The notes: generated by a model from the sequence alone, not told the origin. A stretch of 27,212 bases of DNA from Oehlia diaphana (GCA_003833135.1 QZLH01000803.1:25241-52452); one strand, 5' to 3'; numbered from the stretch's first letter, positions 1 to 9,961 are shown. Numbers and translations: made by a program.

Positions 1-474
1 ATAATCAATAAAAGTTATTTAATTTTTACTTAGAAAATTTTTTATAATATTTTTTTTGATAAATTTACAGTAAATTTTAAAAATAAAAATTCCGCGTATT
101 GGTGGCATTACAAAAACATGAATGAATCCATAAATATCTATTCAATCATGATATAATTTTATACTTATGTAGATTCGAAACTGCTGAACAACTTTACTTA
201 AGAAGGTTTTAGACGTTTCTTTTGACCAAAGTGCCTAAATTACGCTCTGAAGTCACAGTACAGACATACGAAAATATTTATAAGAAACATTTAGTATAAG
301 TTGTAATATTACAAAAAAAGAATAATAGCTTTATTCATGCATTATTTCAAAAATTTTTGTTTTTTTTAGTTTTTTTTTATATACATATTTTATAAAAAAT
401 ATTATATACTGTATGCTGTATATACTGTATATATTTAGCATAAAATAAGTTGCTTAATAGTGTAAGAAATTTAT
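1..474. other. AT-rich gene-free stretch
   Basis: I see no gene here. The sequence is AT-rich with short poly-A and poly-T runs and a few alternating 'tatatactgtat' runs near 405-435. No open frame longer than a few dozen codons shows recognisable protein sequence. Confidence 0.6.
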
Positions 475-803
475 GGGTTAGATAAAAGTTTGCTTAGCAG
501 ACATGAAAAATATTTGCTTATTAACCTTAGTAAATTTTGAATTCTTCATCTGACCTATATATATATTGTTTGGGGTCCTACTATAGAATGTAATATATTG
601 TAATAGATAAGCCTAACTTCTAATCTAATTTTAATCTAACCCTAAAGGCTAAAGTTGCTTATCATAATTAGTAAATTTTGCTATGTCAAAATTATCAAAA
701 TTATCATCATTTGCATTTTGGTTAATTTTAATAACTAGAATAATTTTGTTATTTCATTATATTAAAATATCAAAATTATTCAACAAGCATTTTTATCTAA
801 CCC
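475..803. mobile_element. candidate MITE with GGGTTAGATAAAA ends
   Basis: The stretch begins GGGTTAGATAAAA and ends TTTTATCTAACCC, an exact inverted terminal repeat of 13 bp, with weaker pairing just inside (tgctta on the left, aagca on the right). It has no coding capacity and is about 329 bp long, which fits a non-autonomous inverted-repeat element. I find no convincing target-site duplication. The internal 'CTAACCCTAA' words (about 638 and 798) resemble fungal telomere repeats, but each occurs only once. Confidence 0.4.
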
Positions 804-810
804 TAACTTA

Positions 811-1452
811 TATTAGGAAGAGAAAATTCTTCTGATTAAATATAGTTATTTTTATAAAATGTAATAATTAATAAAATACTAAAATTTATAATTATTTGTA
901 TATGTTTTTATATTAACATATTTTTATACAAATCATTTTATTGATTTTAAAAAAATTATTTGTATTTTTTTATAAATATTTATTATAAAATATACAATAT
1001 AATGTTAAAATAACTTCTAATACTAATTAAAATATTAAAAGAAATTATGAATTAATAAAAATATGTACATTTATTAATTTTAAAAATTATTTGTATTATA
1101 TAAAATTTTAATATAATATATAATCATATATACTATATGATGTTAAAGTAACTTCTAATAATATGTAATATTAATTAAAATATTAAAAAAAAATTATTTT
1201 AATTTTAGCAAAATATAAAAGAAATATATTTTTTTCATATCTTTTTTTGGTAATTTTTGTATATTAATTATGTTGATCATTTTAATTTATAAAAAAATAC
1301 AAACAATTTTTTTAAAATCAATAAAATAATTTATATAAAAGTACGTTAATATAAATACTAATACAAATAATAATAAATTATTGTATTTTATTAATCATTA
1401 CATTTTATGAAAATAATTATATTTAATCAGAAGAATTTTCTTTTCCTAATAT
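811..1452. mobile_element. long foldback element with arms of about 165 bp
   Basis: The segment from about 811 to 977 (starting tattaggaagagaaaattc) is matched by the reverse complement of about 1285-1452 (ending gaattttcttttcctaata) over essentially its whole length, with scattered mismatches and small gaps. The spacer of about 300 bp contains two copies of the 'aatgttaaagtaacttct' module (1001 and 1139). This is a foldback or MITE-type structure with unusually long arms and no coding sequence. The inverted arms are seen directly; the mobile-element label is inference. Confidence 0.6.
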
Positions 1453-2316
1453 ATGAAAATATTAACAAAGTAAAATTGTTAATATGATATATACAATGTA
1501 ATGTTAAAATAACTTCTAATATTAATTAAAATATTTAAAGAAATTATATTAAATTAAGTATTAATGATGTATTATATAAATTTTTAGTGTAATATATAAT
1601 TATATATACTATATAATGTTAAAGTATCTTCTAATAATATGTAATATTAATTAAAATATTAAAAAAAATTATATTAAAATTAATAAAATATAATAATGAT
1701 TAATAAAATTATTGATTTTAGTCTCATATAAATTTTTTTTAAATAAAAAATATTGCTTTCTTTGAGTATAAATTATTAAAAATAAAATTATTGATTTGTA
1801 ATATATATATCAATATTATATAATGTTAAAGTAACTTTTAATAATATGTAATATATATAAAAATTATTTTATATTATAAATTTATTTTCAATACTATATA
1901 TATATTGTAATGTTAAAGTAACTTCTAATTATATATATATATTATATAAAAATTGTTTTTAATTCTATTTTTAATACAATATATATATTGTGATATTAAA
2001 GTAACTTCTGATAATATGAAATTATTTTATTTTTATTTTAATACGATATATATATTGTAATATTAAAGTAACTTCTAATATATATATATATATTGTAATG
2101 TTAAAGTAACTTCTGATAACATGTAATATATAAAATTTTTTTTTTATTGTTAATACAATATATATATTGTAATGTTAAAGTAAGTTCTGATAATATGTAA
2201 TATATATAAAAATTATTTTATTTTATAAATTTTTATTTTTAATATAATGTATATAGTATAATGTTAAAGTAACTTCTAATAATATATAATATATTAATTA
2301 AAATATTACAAAAAAA

Positions 2317-2426
2317 TGGCCAGAAATTATATCATTTTTTCAAAGGAGGAGGGGAGTTAAAACTATAGTAATGTTATATATTTACCATTTTTAAACACTT
2401 GAAGTTAATATAATTCTGGCCAGAAT
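2317..2426. repeat. inverted repeat with TGGCCAGAA ends
   Basis: The left end reads tggccagaaattatat and the right end reads ataattctggcca, pairing over about 15 bp around a non-coding centre of about 80 bp. It is a small foldback, possibly a MITE remnant. A similar 'ataattctggcca' word recurs at about 6783, inside the dispersed gene-start repeat. Confidence 0.45.
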
Positions 2427-2504
2427 TTATTGTGCTATATAAATTAATTATTTATGATATGGTGTGACCCTAATAATTGATTCTGAAAGATAAGACCATA
2501 TTTT

Positions 2505-2632
2505 GTGAATAACTTTTGATCTAGCAGTCCAATTTTAGAAATCTTTTTTTATTTTGATTAGAGTAATAAGAACTATTAATTTTTTTTAAAAAACATTAAA
2601 ATTGGATCACTAGATTTCAAGATAATGTGGGT
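2505..2632. repeat. foldback with ATCTAG..TCCAATTTTA arms
   Basis: The arm at 2519-2538 (atctagcagtccaatttta) pairs imperfectly with about 2597-2616 (taaaattggatcactagat). The pairing extends weakly outward through 'aataacttttg' on the left and 'caagataatg' on the right. It is about 100-128 bp and non-coding, consistent with a short MITE. No target duplication is identified. Confidence 0.45.
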
Positions 2633-2639
2633 TTTTTTG

Positions 2640-2930
2640 AATGAAACAAGGAAAGGAAAATTTTTTCTGCAAGGTTGTGGCGCAGTATAAGGCGAAGGTG
2701 AATATTTTGGGAGGTCAAATCAAGTTTCAAATTGATTAGAGGAAAAATTTGATTCATATGAAATACTAATTAAAATTATGTTTTAATTTTACATTTCTTA
2801 AAATGGATAATGACATAGGTAGAAGGAGTCAATAATCCTAAAATTTAAATTACATCATTCTGGTTATCCCCAAATATATTTATATTAAAAATTATTTTTA
2901 TTTTTTATAAATTTTTATTTTTTAATATAA
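2640..2930. other. no recognisable feature
   Basis: A slightly less AT-rich stretch (for example gttgtggcgcagtataaggc at about 2673) lies between two repeats. No conserved protein frame is evident on either strand. Confidence 0.4.
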
Positions 2931-3129
2931 TATGTATTATGTAATGTTAAAATAACTTCTAATAATATATAATATATGTATATGTAATGTTAAAATAACT
3001 TCTAATAATATATAATATATTAATTTAAATATTAAAAAAAAATTATATTAAAATTAGTAAAAGTTTACATTAGACATACAATGAGTAGTTAGTGGATAAA
3101 AACTGTTTATTTAATTTAGATACAATATA

Positions 3130-4655
3130 TAGGGAAAAATAATCTCAAATATTTAAGTGGAAAAATATCTTCAAGTTACAAGACAAAAATGCTTTTAAGC
3201 TATGAGGACTAAATAGCCTTAAAATTATGAAAACAAAAATAACCTCAAGTTATGAGGATGACAATGTTCTCAGACTAAAATATCTTCAAGTTATAAGAAA
3301 AAATATCCTCAAAAGTATGAAAAACAAAAATATTCTCAAAATTAGAAAAACAAAATTGTTTTCAATAAGTTATAAGGATAAAAATGTTCTCAGAATTACA
3401 AGAATAACAATATCTTCAAATTTACAAGGGTAATATTTTCAAAGTTATGAGGACAAAAATACCATCAAGTTACAAGGACAAAAATGTCCTCAAATTATGG
3501 GGGAAAAATGTCCTCAATTACAAGGACAAAAATGTCATCAAATTACAGGAGTAGAAATATCCTCAATTTATGAGGATAATAATGCCCTAAATTATAAGGA
3601 TAAAAATGTCCTCAAATTATGAGAACAAAAATGTCCTCAATTGCAAAAACAAAAATGTCCTCAAATTACGAGGACAGAAATGTCCTCAATTACAAGGACA
3701 AAAATGTCCTCAAATTACGAGGACAGAAATGTCCTCAATTACAAGGACAAAAATGTCCTTAATTTCAAGAACAGAAATGTCCTCAAATTATAAGAACAAA
3801 AATGTCCTCAATTACAAGGGCAAAATTGTCCTAAAGTTACAATAACAAAAATGTCCTGTTCTTAAATTATGGGGACAAAAGTGTTCTTATAGTTGAAGGA
3901 CAAAAATCATGTCCTCATAGTTGTGAGGACAAAAATGTCCTCAAAGTTGCAAAAACAAAATATACTCAAATTTACAAGGACAATGATGTCCTCAAGTTAC
4001 TCAATTACAAGGACAAAATGTCCTTAAATTATGAGAACAGAAATGTCTTCAATTACAAGGACAAAAATGTCCACAAATTATGAGGACAGAAATGTCCTCA
4101 ATTACAAGGACAGAAATGTTCTCAATTACAAGGACAAAATGTCCTTAATTACGAGGATAAAATTGTCCTCAAGTTACAAGGACAAAAATGTCCTCAAATT
4201 ACGAGGACAGAAATGTCTTCAATTACAAGGACAAAAATGTCCTCAATTATAAGAACAGAAATGCCCACAATTATAAGGACAGAAATGTCCTCAAATTATA
4301 AGAACAAAAATGTCCTCAATTACAAGGGCAAAATTGTCCTAAAGTTACAATGACAAAAATGTCCTCAAGTTACAAGGGCAGAAATGTTCTTAAATTATGA
4401 GGACAAAAGTGTTCTTATAGTTGAAGGACAAAAATCATATCCTCATAGTTGTGAGGACAAAAATGTCCTCAAAGTTGCAAGGACAAAATATACTTAAATT
4501 TACAAGGACAACAATGTCCTCAAATTATGAGGACAAAAAATGTCCTCAAGCTACAAGAATAACAATGTCCTTAATTACGAGGATAAAATTGTCCTCAAGT
4601 TATAAGGACAGAAATGTCCTCAAATTATGAGGACAAAAATGTCCGCGCTTATAAG
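3130..4655. repeat. palindromic minisatellite, AGGACAAAAATGTCCT core
   Basis: About 1.5 kb is built from units of roughly 20-25 bp whose consensus contains AGGACAAAAATGTCCT, a perfect 6-bp inverted repeat (AGGACA/TGTCCT) around AAAA. The linkers are 'caaattacg', 'caattaca' or 'caagttaca'. Length divided by period suggests about 60 units. Copies before about 3450 are degenerate; those from 3600 to 4640 are close to consensus. Open frames inside (for example 3606-3845 and 4031-4252) encode only repetitive peptide and shift frame as unit length changes, so I do not call them genes. The array ends abruptly at 'gtccgcgcttataagg'. Confidence 0.9.
3640..4530. repeat. higher-order duplication inside the minisatellite
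   Basis: A block of about 350-400 bp is present twice. Landmarks such as 'gtgttcttatagttgaagg' occur at 3881 and 4409, and 'cctcaaattataagaac' occurs at 3781 and 4289. The offset is about 508 bp on the left and about 528 bp on the right, which is what one extra 20-bp unit in the second copy would give. This indicates block duplication on top of unit-level amplification. Confidence 0.75.
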
Positions 4656-4690
4656 GTCACATGATCACTGTTTAATATTGGCCAATAAAG

Positions 4691-4800
4691 ACCGTGGTTT
4701 CCATAGAGGATATAACCTATGCATTTGAGACGCGATGGATAAGGTTATATCCTTTGCCGATCAGGTGAATGGGGTGAAAAATCCGGATGAAATCCACGGT
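4691..4800. repeat. nested stem-loop next to the minisatellite end
   Basis: The outer arms are accgtggtttc at 4691 and gaaatccacggt ending at 4800. Inner arms are aggatataacct (4707-4718) and aggttatatcct (4742-4753). The element is non-coding and MITE-like, and more GC-rich than its surroundings. It lies about 35 bp beyond the last minisatellite unit. Confidence 0.5.
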
Positions 4801-4902
4801 TTGAACCGGATTTCATTGGATCCATCCAGATTGCCAGTTTTCAGATAACTTAAAATATTTCCGAAACCAATGATCAGAATTTTACAATTTAAGGCATGTT
4901 TG

Positions 4903-5049
4903 ATAGTGCTTGACGTTGCGCATTTAATGGTAGGACTGGATTTTTGAAATAATTTTTTTTTATCCAGATTTTCGTTTAATAACAGTTTTCATCCGGATTA
5001 AATTGTTATTCAATCCGGATGACGGATTTCATCCGGATCAAAGCACTAT
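4903..5049. mobile_element. candidate MITE with ATAGTGCTT ends
   Basis: The segment begins ATAGTGCTTGA and ends TCAAAGCACTAT, giving a terminal inverted repeat of about 9-12 bp around a 147-bp element. The right half carries three ATCCGGAT palindromes (about 4991, 5013 and 5031), and related CCGGAT words occur just upstream at about 4783 and 4807. It is non-coding, and no clear target duplication is seen. Confidence 0.5.
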
Positions 5050-5409
5050 ATTACAGGTTAAAATAACTCCGAAATCTAAATAGTAGAAGAAAGTCACATG
5101 TTAAATATCAACACTTTCCGCCAATGTTTAAAATCGCGTTTATTTTCTTCATTGGAAATTCTAATTAAACGCAAAAATGTCATATAAAGAATAAAAAATA
5201 AATAAAAATTTTTAATGAAATTAATATTTATAATATATAAAAATTAATATAAAAACAATAAATTAAAAATTCTTTAACTAGATGAATTTTTTTATAGAAT
5301 AAATTTCATGAACGCGATTAGATAATATTTTATAAATGCCATTTTTCTCGCGGGATGCATGATTCCATAAAATGCTAGTAGCTTTATTACTAATTACTAT
5401 ACGCATATT
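5050..5409. other. no recognisable feature
   Basis: AT-rich DNA containing a 'gtcacatg' word (about 5094) and a short GC-richer patch (about 5115-5175). I see no coding frame or repeat structure that I can support. Confidence 0.4.
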
Positions 5410-5590
5410 ATATATTCGGTTATGGGTCTAAATTACGACAGGTCAAAATCCTGAATGGGTCAAAATCCCGACAGTTGGCCCGCGTTATGTAGAATTATGC
5501 AGAATTATGCAGAATCTCGTGATATTTTTGACCAGCATTAGAATTCGAGATTTTGACCCGTCGCGATTTTGACCGGATCCCATATATTCG
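5410..5590. mobile_element. MITE with GGTCAAAATC subterminal repeats and 9-bp TSD
   Basis: The 9-bp word ATATATTCG flanks the element at 5410-5418 and 5582-5590. The body (5419-5581) has inverted ends built from the decamer GGTCAAAATC: two copies on the plus strand at the left (about 5441 and 5458) and two on the minus strand at the right (gattttgacc, about 5552-5575). Spacing is similar in both arms. It is non-coding. A 9-bp direct duplication would fit a Mutator-like (MULE) origin, and 8 bp would fit hAT; which superfamily applies is inference. Confidence 0.7.
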
Positions 5591-6184
5591 TTTCGTTAAA
5601 TAACAAAAATGAATTTGGAAGCTTTTTTTATTGAGAACTAACTAGAGAAACGCTACAATTCTGGATTACTACTATATAGTGGTGGAATACACCGACATTC
5701 ATATAGTACTTTGAATTTTCAGCCAAGTATTTATTTAATTGAATTGCATTTCCTGACATATTAACAAGTTTGAAAGGCCTTTTTATTAGAAGAAAAGGGA
5801 AATTTTCGGAAAAAAAAAAAATTTTTTTTATTGAGTAACATGAAATAAATGCTGAATATACAGTAAACTTGTCGTTCCGTATGTTGTTCTGATAAATATC
5901 CAGTTTAGAAGAAATCTATAACATAAACCTGAGTATGACTTATGCAATGCATAATCACCTTCTATTAATATGAAATTCATTTTAATTAAATGATCTTGTT
6001 GTAACTTTAAACAATTCAATATAATCTCTTTTTTTGTTCTAAATACAAGAATTTAATTAAGATTTATGGACACTGAGACAAACTCATGATCACCTCAGAT
6101 AAAATCTTTTTAAATGTTGTAATTTTCGTTCATTCAATTGATCTATTGATAATAAACTATGCAGTATCATGTCAATGATAAGTA
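5591..6184. other. no recognisable feature
   Basis: AT-rich sequence with an A13-T9 run at about 5810-5830. The open frame at 5828-6019 on the minus strand has no recognisable protein character. Confidence 0.45.
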
Positions 6185-6292
6185 CCCTATAAAAAATTTT
6201 CAGAAAAATGACCACGCGTCTGAGTTTCTTTGGAATAAAAACTAGAAAAATGATCATTCATCGGAGTCTTCTCCAGAATTTTTTTTATAGGG
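6185..6292. mobile_element. short MITE with CCCTATAAAAAA ends
   Basis: Starts CCCTATAAAAAATTTTC and ends GAATTTTTTTTATAGGG. Inside are two imperfect direct copies of an 'agaaaaatga...gagt.tct' segment (about 6202 and 6244). The terminal 12 bp are the same as those of the elements at 9914 and 26908, so these probably share a transposase source. No target duplication is visible. Confidence 0.65.
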
Positions 6293-6719
6293 CTGTCAAG
6301 TTGTTACTATTGTATAATGCAATTTGAAATGTCCTAAACAAATTTACAAATCAAATTTATGTACGCGTAAAATTGCCTTGCCTTGGAATATTAAATCATT
6401 TAAATCATTTTATTCACTGCATGGATAGTTCAATAATTGTACTAACTTTTTTTGAAGTAACAAAATTAGCATGTATAAACTAAATTTCATAAATTATTAT
6501 TTAAAATATGTAAAATAATTGTTATATAAAATTTATTTAATATATTTACTGGAAAAAATCAGTTCGTTGTATGCTTGAAAGAAAAAAATCATTTCACAAT
6601 TTTTAATTTTTTCATAAAGCCGGTGAAGCATACTTTTTATAGACGAGTTATTTATCTGCGGATATCATTGTATCATTGGAGTTGATGAGTTTCTTTTAGA
6701 ATGAAAAAGAATTAATTAA
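6293..6719. other. no recognisable feature
   Basis: AT-rich DNA, including short repeated 'taaatcatt' words near 6391-6405. No supported gene. Confidence 0.4.
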
Positions 6720-6960
6720 TTCACAAATTCGTTTACTAATAATGCCTTAAAATTTTTGCAGATCCTTGGCCGACACAAAACATAATTCTGGCCAGGTCAC
6801 ATGATGAATTTCCTTTTTCGCGTTTTAACGGCGGAAGGAAAGGAGCTTCCATATGTTTGTTTTAGGCGTAATAAAATGAATTACGTAAAAAAATGCTGTA
6901 TAACAATGTGATCATCGACGGCGTATTTCATTATACGTTTTAAGATATGAATTTCTGTAA
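6720..6960 (-). repeat. dispersed gene-start repeat, copy 1
   Basis: Between about 6790 and 6945 the sequence aligns with about 17963-18110. The shared order is a ggccag/gtcac block, a cctttt..ttttaac block, a ttccat block with an ATG on the minus strand (6849-6851), 'acgtaaaaa', and 'gatcatcga'. Read on the minus strand it begins MEAPFLPPLKREKG, comparable to METLYRSLLKCEKG in copy 2, then runs out of frame. A second minus-strand frame reads HVTWPELCFVSAKDLQ, a peptide I associate with repeated Rhizophagus hypothetical proteins (from memory, not searched). It is best read as a dispersed repeat that carries a short coding start. Confidence 0.55.
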
Positions 6961-7311
6961 AAGGAACGATTAAAAGTGATTTAAAAAAAAAAATTATTCA
7001 TTATAAAAATATGTTGTTTATTTTAATCTAATTATAAATTAATTATGTGAAACATAAAAATAAACGAATAAAATTGTTGCATGATTTTAAAAATTTTTTT
7101 ACAATGAATTTATTATGTACGACAAAAAAAAAAAAAAATACTTTATCAAAATTTTTAATAGTTTAGTCAATTTTTACTTGATTCTAACAGGTTTTTTCAA
7201 ATGATATTATATTTTATTAATAATAATAATAAAATAATTATTTCATTTTAAAAAACTTTGGTGTACGTTGGCGTTTTAGAATTGGTCATCTGTTATCTTT
7301 TGTTTTGATAA

Positions 7312-7384
<73 letters not shown>

Positions 7385-7720
7385 AACCGAGTAAATTTAA
7401 TTTAAAAAAATTTCTTGTTACAAGAAGCAAAAAAAAAAAAAAAAAAAAAAGGTTTTTTTAAAAAAAGGACAATTTTTGCATATTCATTAGACCTTTAAAA
7501 AAAAAAAAAAAGAAAAAAAAAGAAGCTTTTAAAAGTATTTAGCATTTATTTTCATCGAATCGTTAAAAAAAAATTTTTATTTTATTTTTATTTCTTTTCA
7601 TTACTTTATTTTATTTCTTTCTTATTCTGTATTTTTTTCATTTTTCTTTTCTTTTTATTTGCATTTCAATAAAATATTTATTTTATTTTTTTTAAAAAAA
7701 AAAATGCGCCGCTTGTATCC
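6961..7720. repeat. homopolymer-rich stretch with a T27-A43 tract
   Basis: The stretch is dominated by poly-A and poly-T. The extreme part is 7312-7382, where 27 T are followed by 12 A, one T and 31 A, a self-complementary tract. Further A runs lie at about 7430-7450, 7497-7511 and 7513-7521, and a T8-A11 junction at about 7686-7704. No gene is seen. Homopolymer lengths may be affected by sequencing or assembly error. Confidence 0.75.
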
Positions 7721-8550
7721 GGAATCCGGATAAATTAATTATTTCGGAATTATTGTGTGATTAAAGAAAAAATGAATGGTACTATAAGTTGAAATATTCC
7801 ATTCACATTATTAAAATGTTTATTACTAAAACTTTTTTCAATTTTATTTTATTATCATTCGATCGTGATATATATTATTTTATAGGCTATTCTTCGCTAA
7901 TTTCATGACGAATATGGAGTTCATTTTTAACTTATTTATTCCATAAGTTCTATATTTTTATTAATAAAGTATGTACTGTATTAAATTATGAGATTACTCA
8001 AAATTCCATTCCGACAACTATAATCTCGAATTCTCGATGGCCCACCAGTTTTAAAATCCTGGCAAATCAAAGTTACAGAACCCAACGGCTAAAAATACTG
8101 CTGGTAAAATCACGAAATTTAGAAGTCTGAAATTGTATTATGTATAATCACTTTAAATTGAAATAATAAATAATTGTTAAATCCAATTAATATAATTATT
8201 AACAATATTAACGCAAAATATTTGCAAGTTTCAATATAAATATCCATTTATCTATTATTTTTCTTTAAGCAAATTAATTAGAGTCTCAATCAATTATAAA
8301 ATAAAGCTATTCCATGTTCCCCTAATACATCAGCTTGAGTATTCACTTGTTTCTCACAAACTTCACATTGTTTTAAAAGTAAATTCGATTTTCTTGACTA
8401 ATATATTTTTTTTAAAAAAAAAATACAATACAAAAGTATATTAATTGGAATTGAAATTTTACAAATATTTTGTGATAATAATTTTATTAGCGATACTCTA
8501 TAAAAAATTTTTATCTGAATATTTTGAATATTTCCATAATTTCTTCGTTG
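7721..8550. other. no recognisable gene
   Basis: AT-rich sequence with a T8-A10 junction at 8406-8423 and a 'ccggaatccggat' word at about 7720. The minus-strand open frame at 8398-8598 is spurious: it runs through the homopolymer and repeat sequence. Confidence 0.45.
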
Positions 8551-8552
8551 CT

Positions 8553-8615
8553 TCCGTGAAAATAATACATTCACACGGGATATCCGTGTTAGATCCATGA
8601 AAATGATACATTCAC
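8553..8615. repeat. 22-bp direct repeat around a palindrome
   Basis: Two near-identical 22-bp copies (starting tccgtgaaaataatac at 8553 and tccatgaaaatgatac at 8594) flank acacgg-gatat-ccgtgt (8573-8589), a 6-bp inverted repeat. The words 'cacgg' and 'catgg' recur just downstream. Function is unknown; a binding-site cluster or repeat remnant are both possible. Confidence 0.5.
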
Positions 8616-9655
8616 GGAAAAATCATGGAAATATAAAACACGGATCACACATTTTTTACAGATTATAGTGATGCAAATAGCCGAATATAAAACTTTAAGA
8701 TTCACGTCATTTTTTTAAATTATAGTAAGATTATGATGGGGTCAACATTTATGATCGTAATTCATATATATAAAATTAATAAATACTTTAACCTATAACG
8801 ACATAATGAATTGAATTTTCTCTTGGTCGGACTTGTCTCTGTTCTTATGCCATTGGATTCTGGACTCTCAGTATCTCTTAGTTTTTATCAACCCGTAAGT
8901 ACTTTTCTTTGAAAAGTTGCTTTTTATAACTATTGTACCAAAATAAATTTATCATCATGTGATACCATGTTGACCAATTTTATTGGTTATCCATCACGCA
9001 CATGACGCACATGAGAAATCTGAATAATAGTAGTATAGTACAGATCACACTACAACAAAAGGCAACATCCTACATTTAACAACTATCATTTGTACTAATA
9101 AATACCCGCCCCACTATTAAAGCTGTAAATACATTATTGATATTTGATTAATTTGTTTTTATTATTTTTCATATAATAGTTTACCTTGAATTACAACAAA
9201 TGGTCATGTATCCTTTTAATAAAAAAAAAATAAGAATTAACTCGCTACATGAAATTAAAACGTGAAATAATCCCACAGATGTATATTCGTATCGGAAAGT
9301 GATACCCGATTTAAAATTGAAGACAAAGATAAAAATACGTATATTTTTTTATTAGTATAATAAAAATTTATTCTCGATACGTCAAAACAGCAGCCTTCTT
9401 GAAAAGAACTATCTAAATTTCATCTTTTCTTTAGCACAACTTTAAAACTCTTGGTAGTGTATCACACTTCTAGGTAATATATTAAATAGCTACTAAAATG
9501 TTTTCCGTTTGGTTTCTGACAAATTCGCTGGCAAATCAATAGTTAAAATTTTATTCAATTTTAACTTCTTCGCTATATACATTTAAAATATTTTTCTTTA
9601 ATTTTGAAAGTGGTTCATTACTCATAGCTGATATTTTGTTCATACAAATTTTTGT
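8616..9655. other. no recognisable gene
   Basis: AT-rich intergenic DNA. A divergent pair of CCAAT-type boxes (ccaattttattgg) lies at about 8974-8986, followed by 'cacgcacatgacgcacatg' at about 8993-9011, which could be promoter material, but no gene can be tied to it. Confidence 0.35.
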
Positions 9656-9870
9656 AGGACATCTTAAAAAGAACAAATACCGGATAACACTGACTAGGGA
9701 ATCCCCATTTTGACGTACCCTCCTTATAATATGTAGATGATAATTTTTAATTCTGGTAAAATTAGGTTATTTCTGGCTGATTTTTCCGTGTTCCATACAA
9801 AGTATCCCGGGTACGATTCAGTTTTTTAAATAAGGTAAATTGATTTGTACCCGGGTATCTTACGGTAAGT
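9656..9870. repeat. GC-richer patch with a TACCCGGGTA-type foldback
   Basis: This patch is less AT-rich than its surroundings. It contains an imperfect inverted repeat, tatcccgggtacgattc (about 9806) against gatttgtacccgggtatc (to about 9863), with about 25 bp between the arms. It may be a fragment of a mobile element. No protein frame is recognised. Confidence 0.4.
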
Positions 9871-9913
9871 TTAAAAGTTTCCAACAAAACAAGAAAAATG
9901 AAGTATTGTAACA

Positions 9914-9961
9914 CCCTATAAAAAAAGCAGATACGTTTTTATACTAAAAGATATGGTTTGT
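9914..9961. mobile_element. solo end of the CCCTATAAAAAA element
   Basis: About 48 bp starting CCCTATAAAAAAAGCAG match the left end of the foldback at 26908 (same terminal 14 bp, then agatacgtttt..atact..aagata) with few mismatches. No matching right end follows. A T13-A12 tract starts five bases later, so the element was truncated or decayed here. Confidence 0.65.

Larger units (their letters stand above)
1001..3020. repeat. array of the AATGTTAAAGTAACTTCT module
   Basis: Thirteen copies of an 18-bp core close to AATGTTAAAGTAACTTCT start at about 1001, 1139, 1500, 1615, 1822, 1909, 1992, 2059, 2097, 2171, 2260, 2943 and 2986, all in the same orientation. The core is usually followed by 'aataatatgtaatat' and preceded by an AT-rich 'tatatattgt' stretch. 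Spacing between 1822 and 2260 is irregular (38-89 bp), so this is a degenerate tandem array rather than a simple satellite. Copies at 1001 and 1139 lie inside the 811-1452 foldback. Confidence 0.75.

Noticed and set aside
638..807. CTAACCCTAA words as interstitial telomere
   Set aside because: There are only single short copies, not a tandem run.
3227..4630. Several plus-strand ORFs of 68-79 codons inside the minisatellite
   Set aside because: They translate only the tandem repeat and change frame with unit length; no conserved protein is implied.
3130..4655. CRISPR-like appearance of repeated palindromic units
   Set aside because: There are no unique spacers of constant length, the linkers are near-identical, and the genome is eukaryotic.
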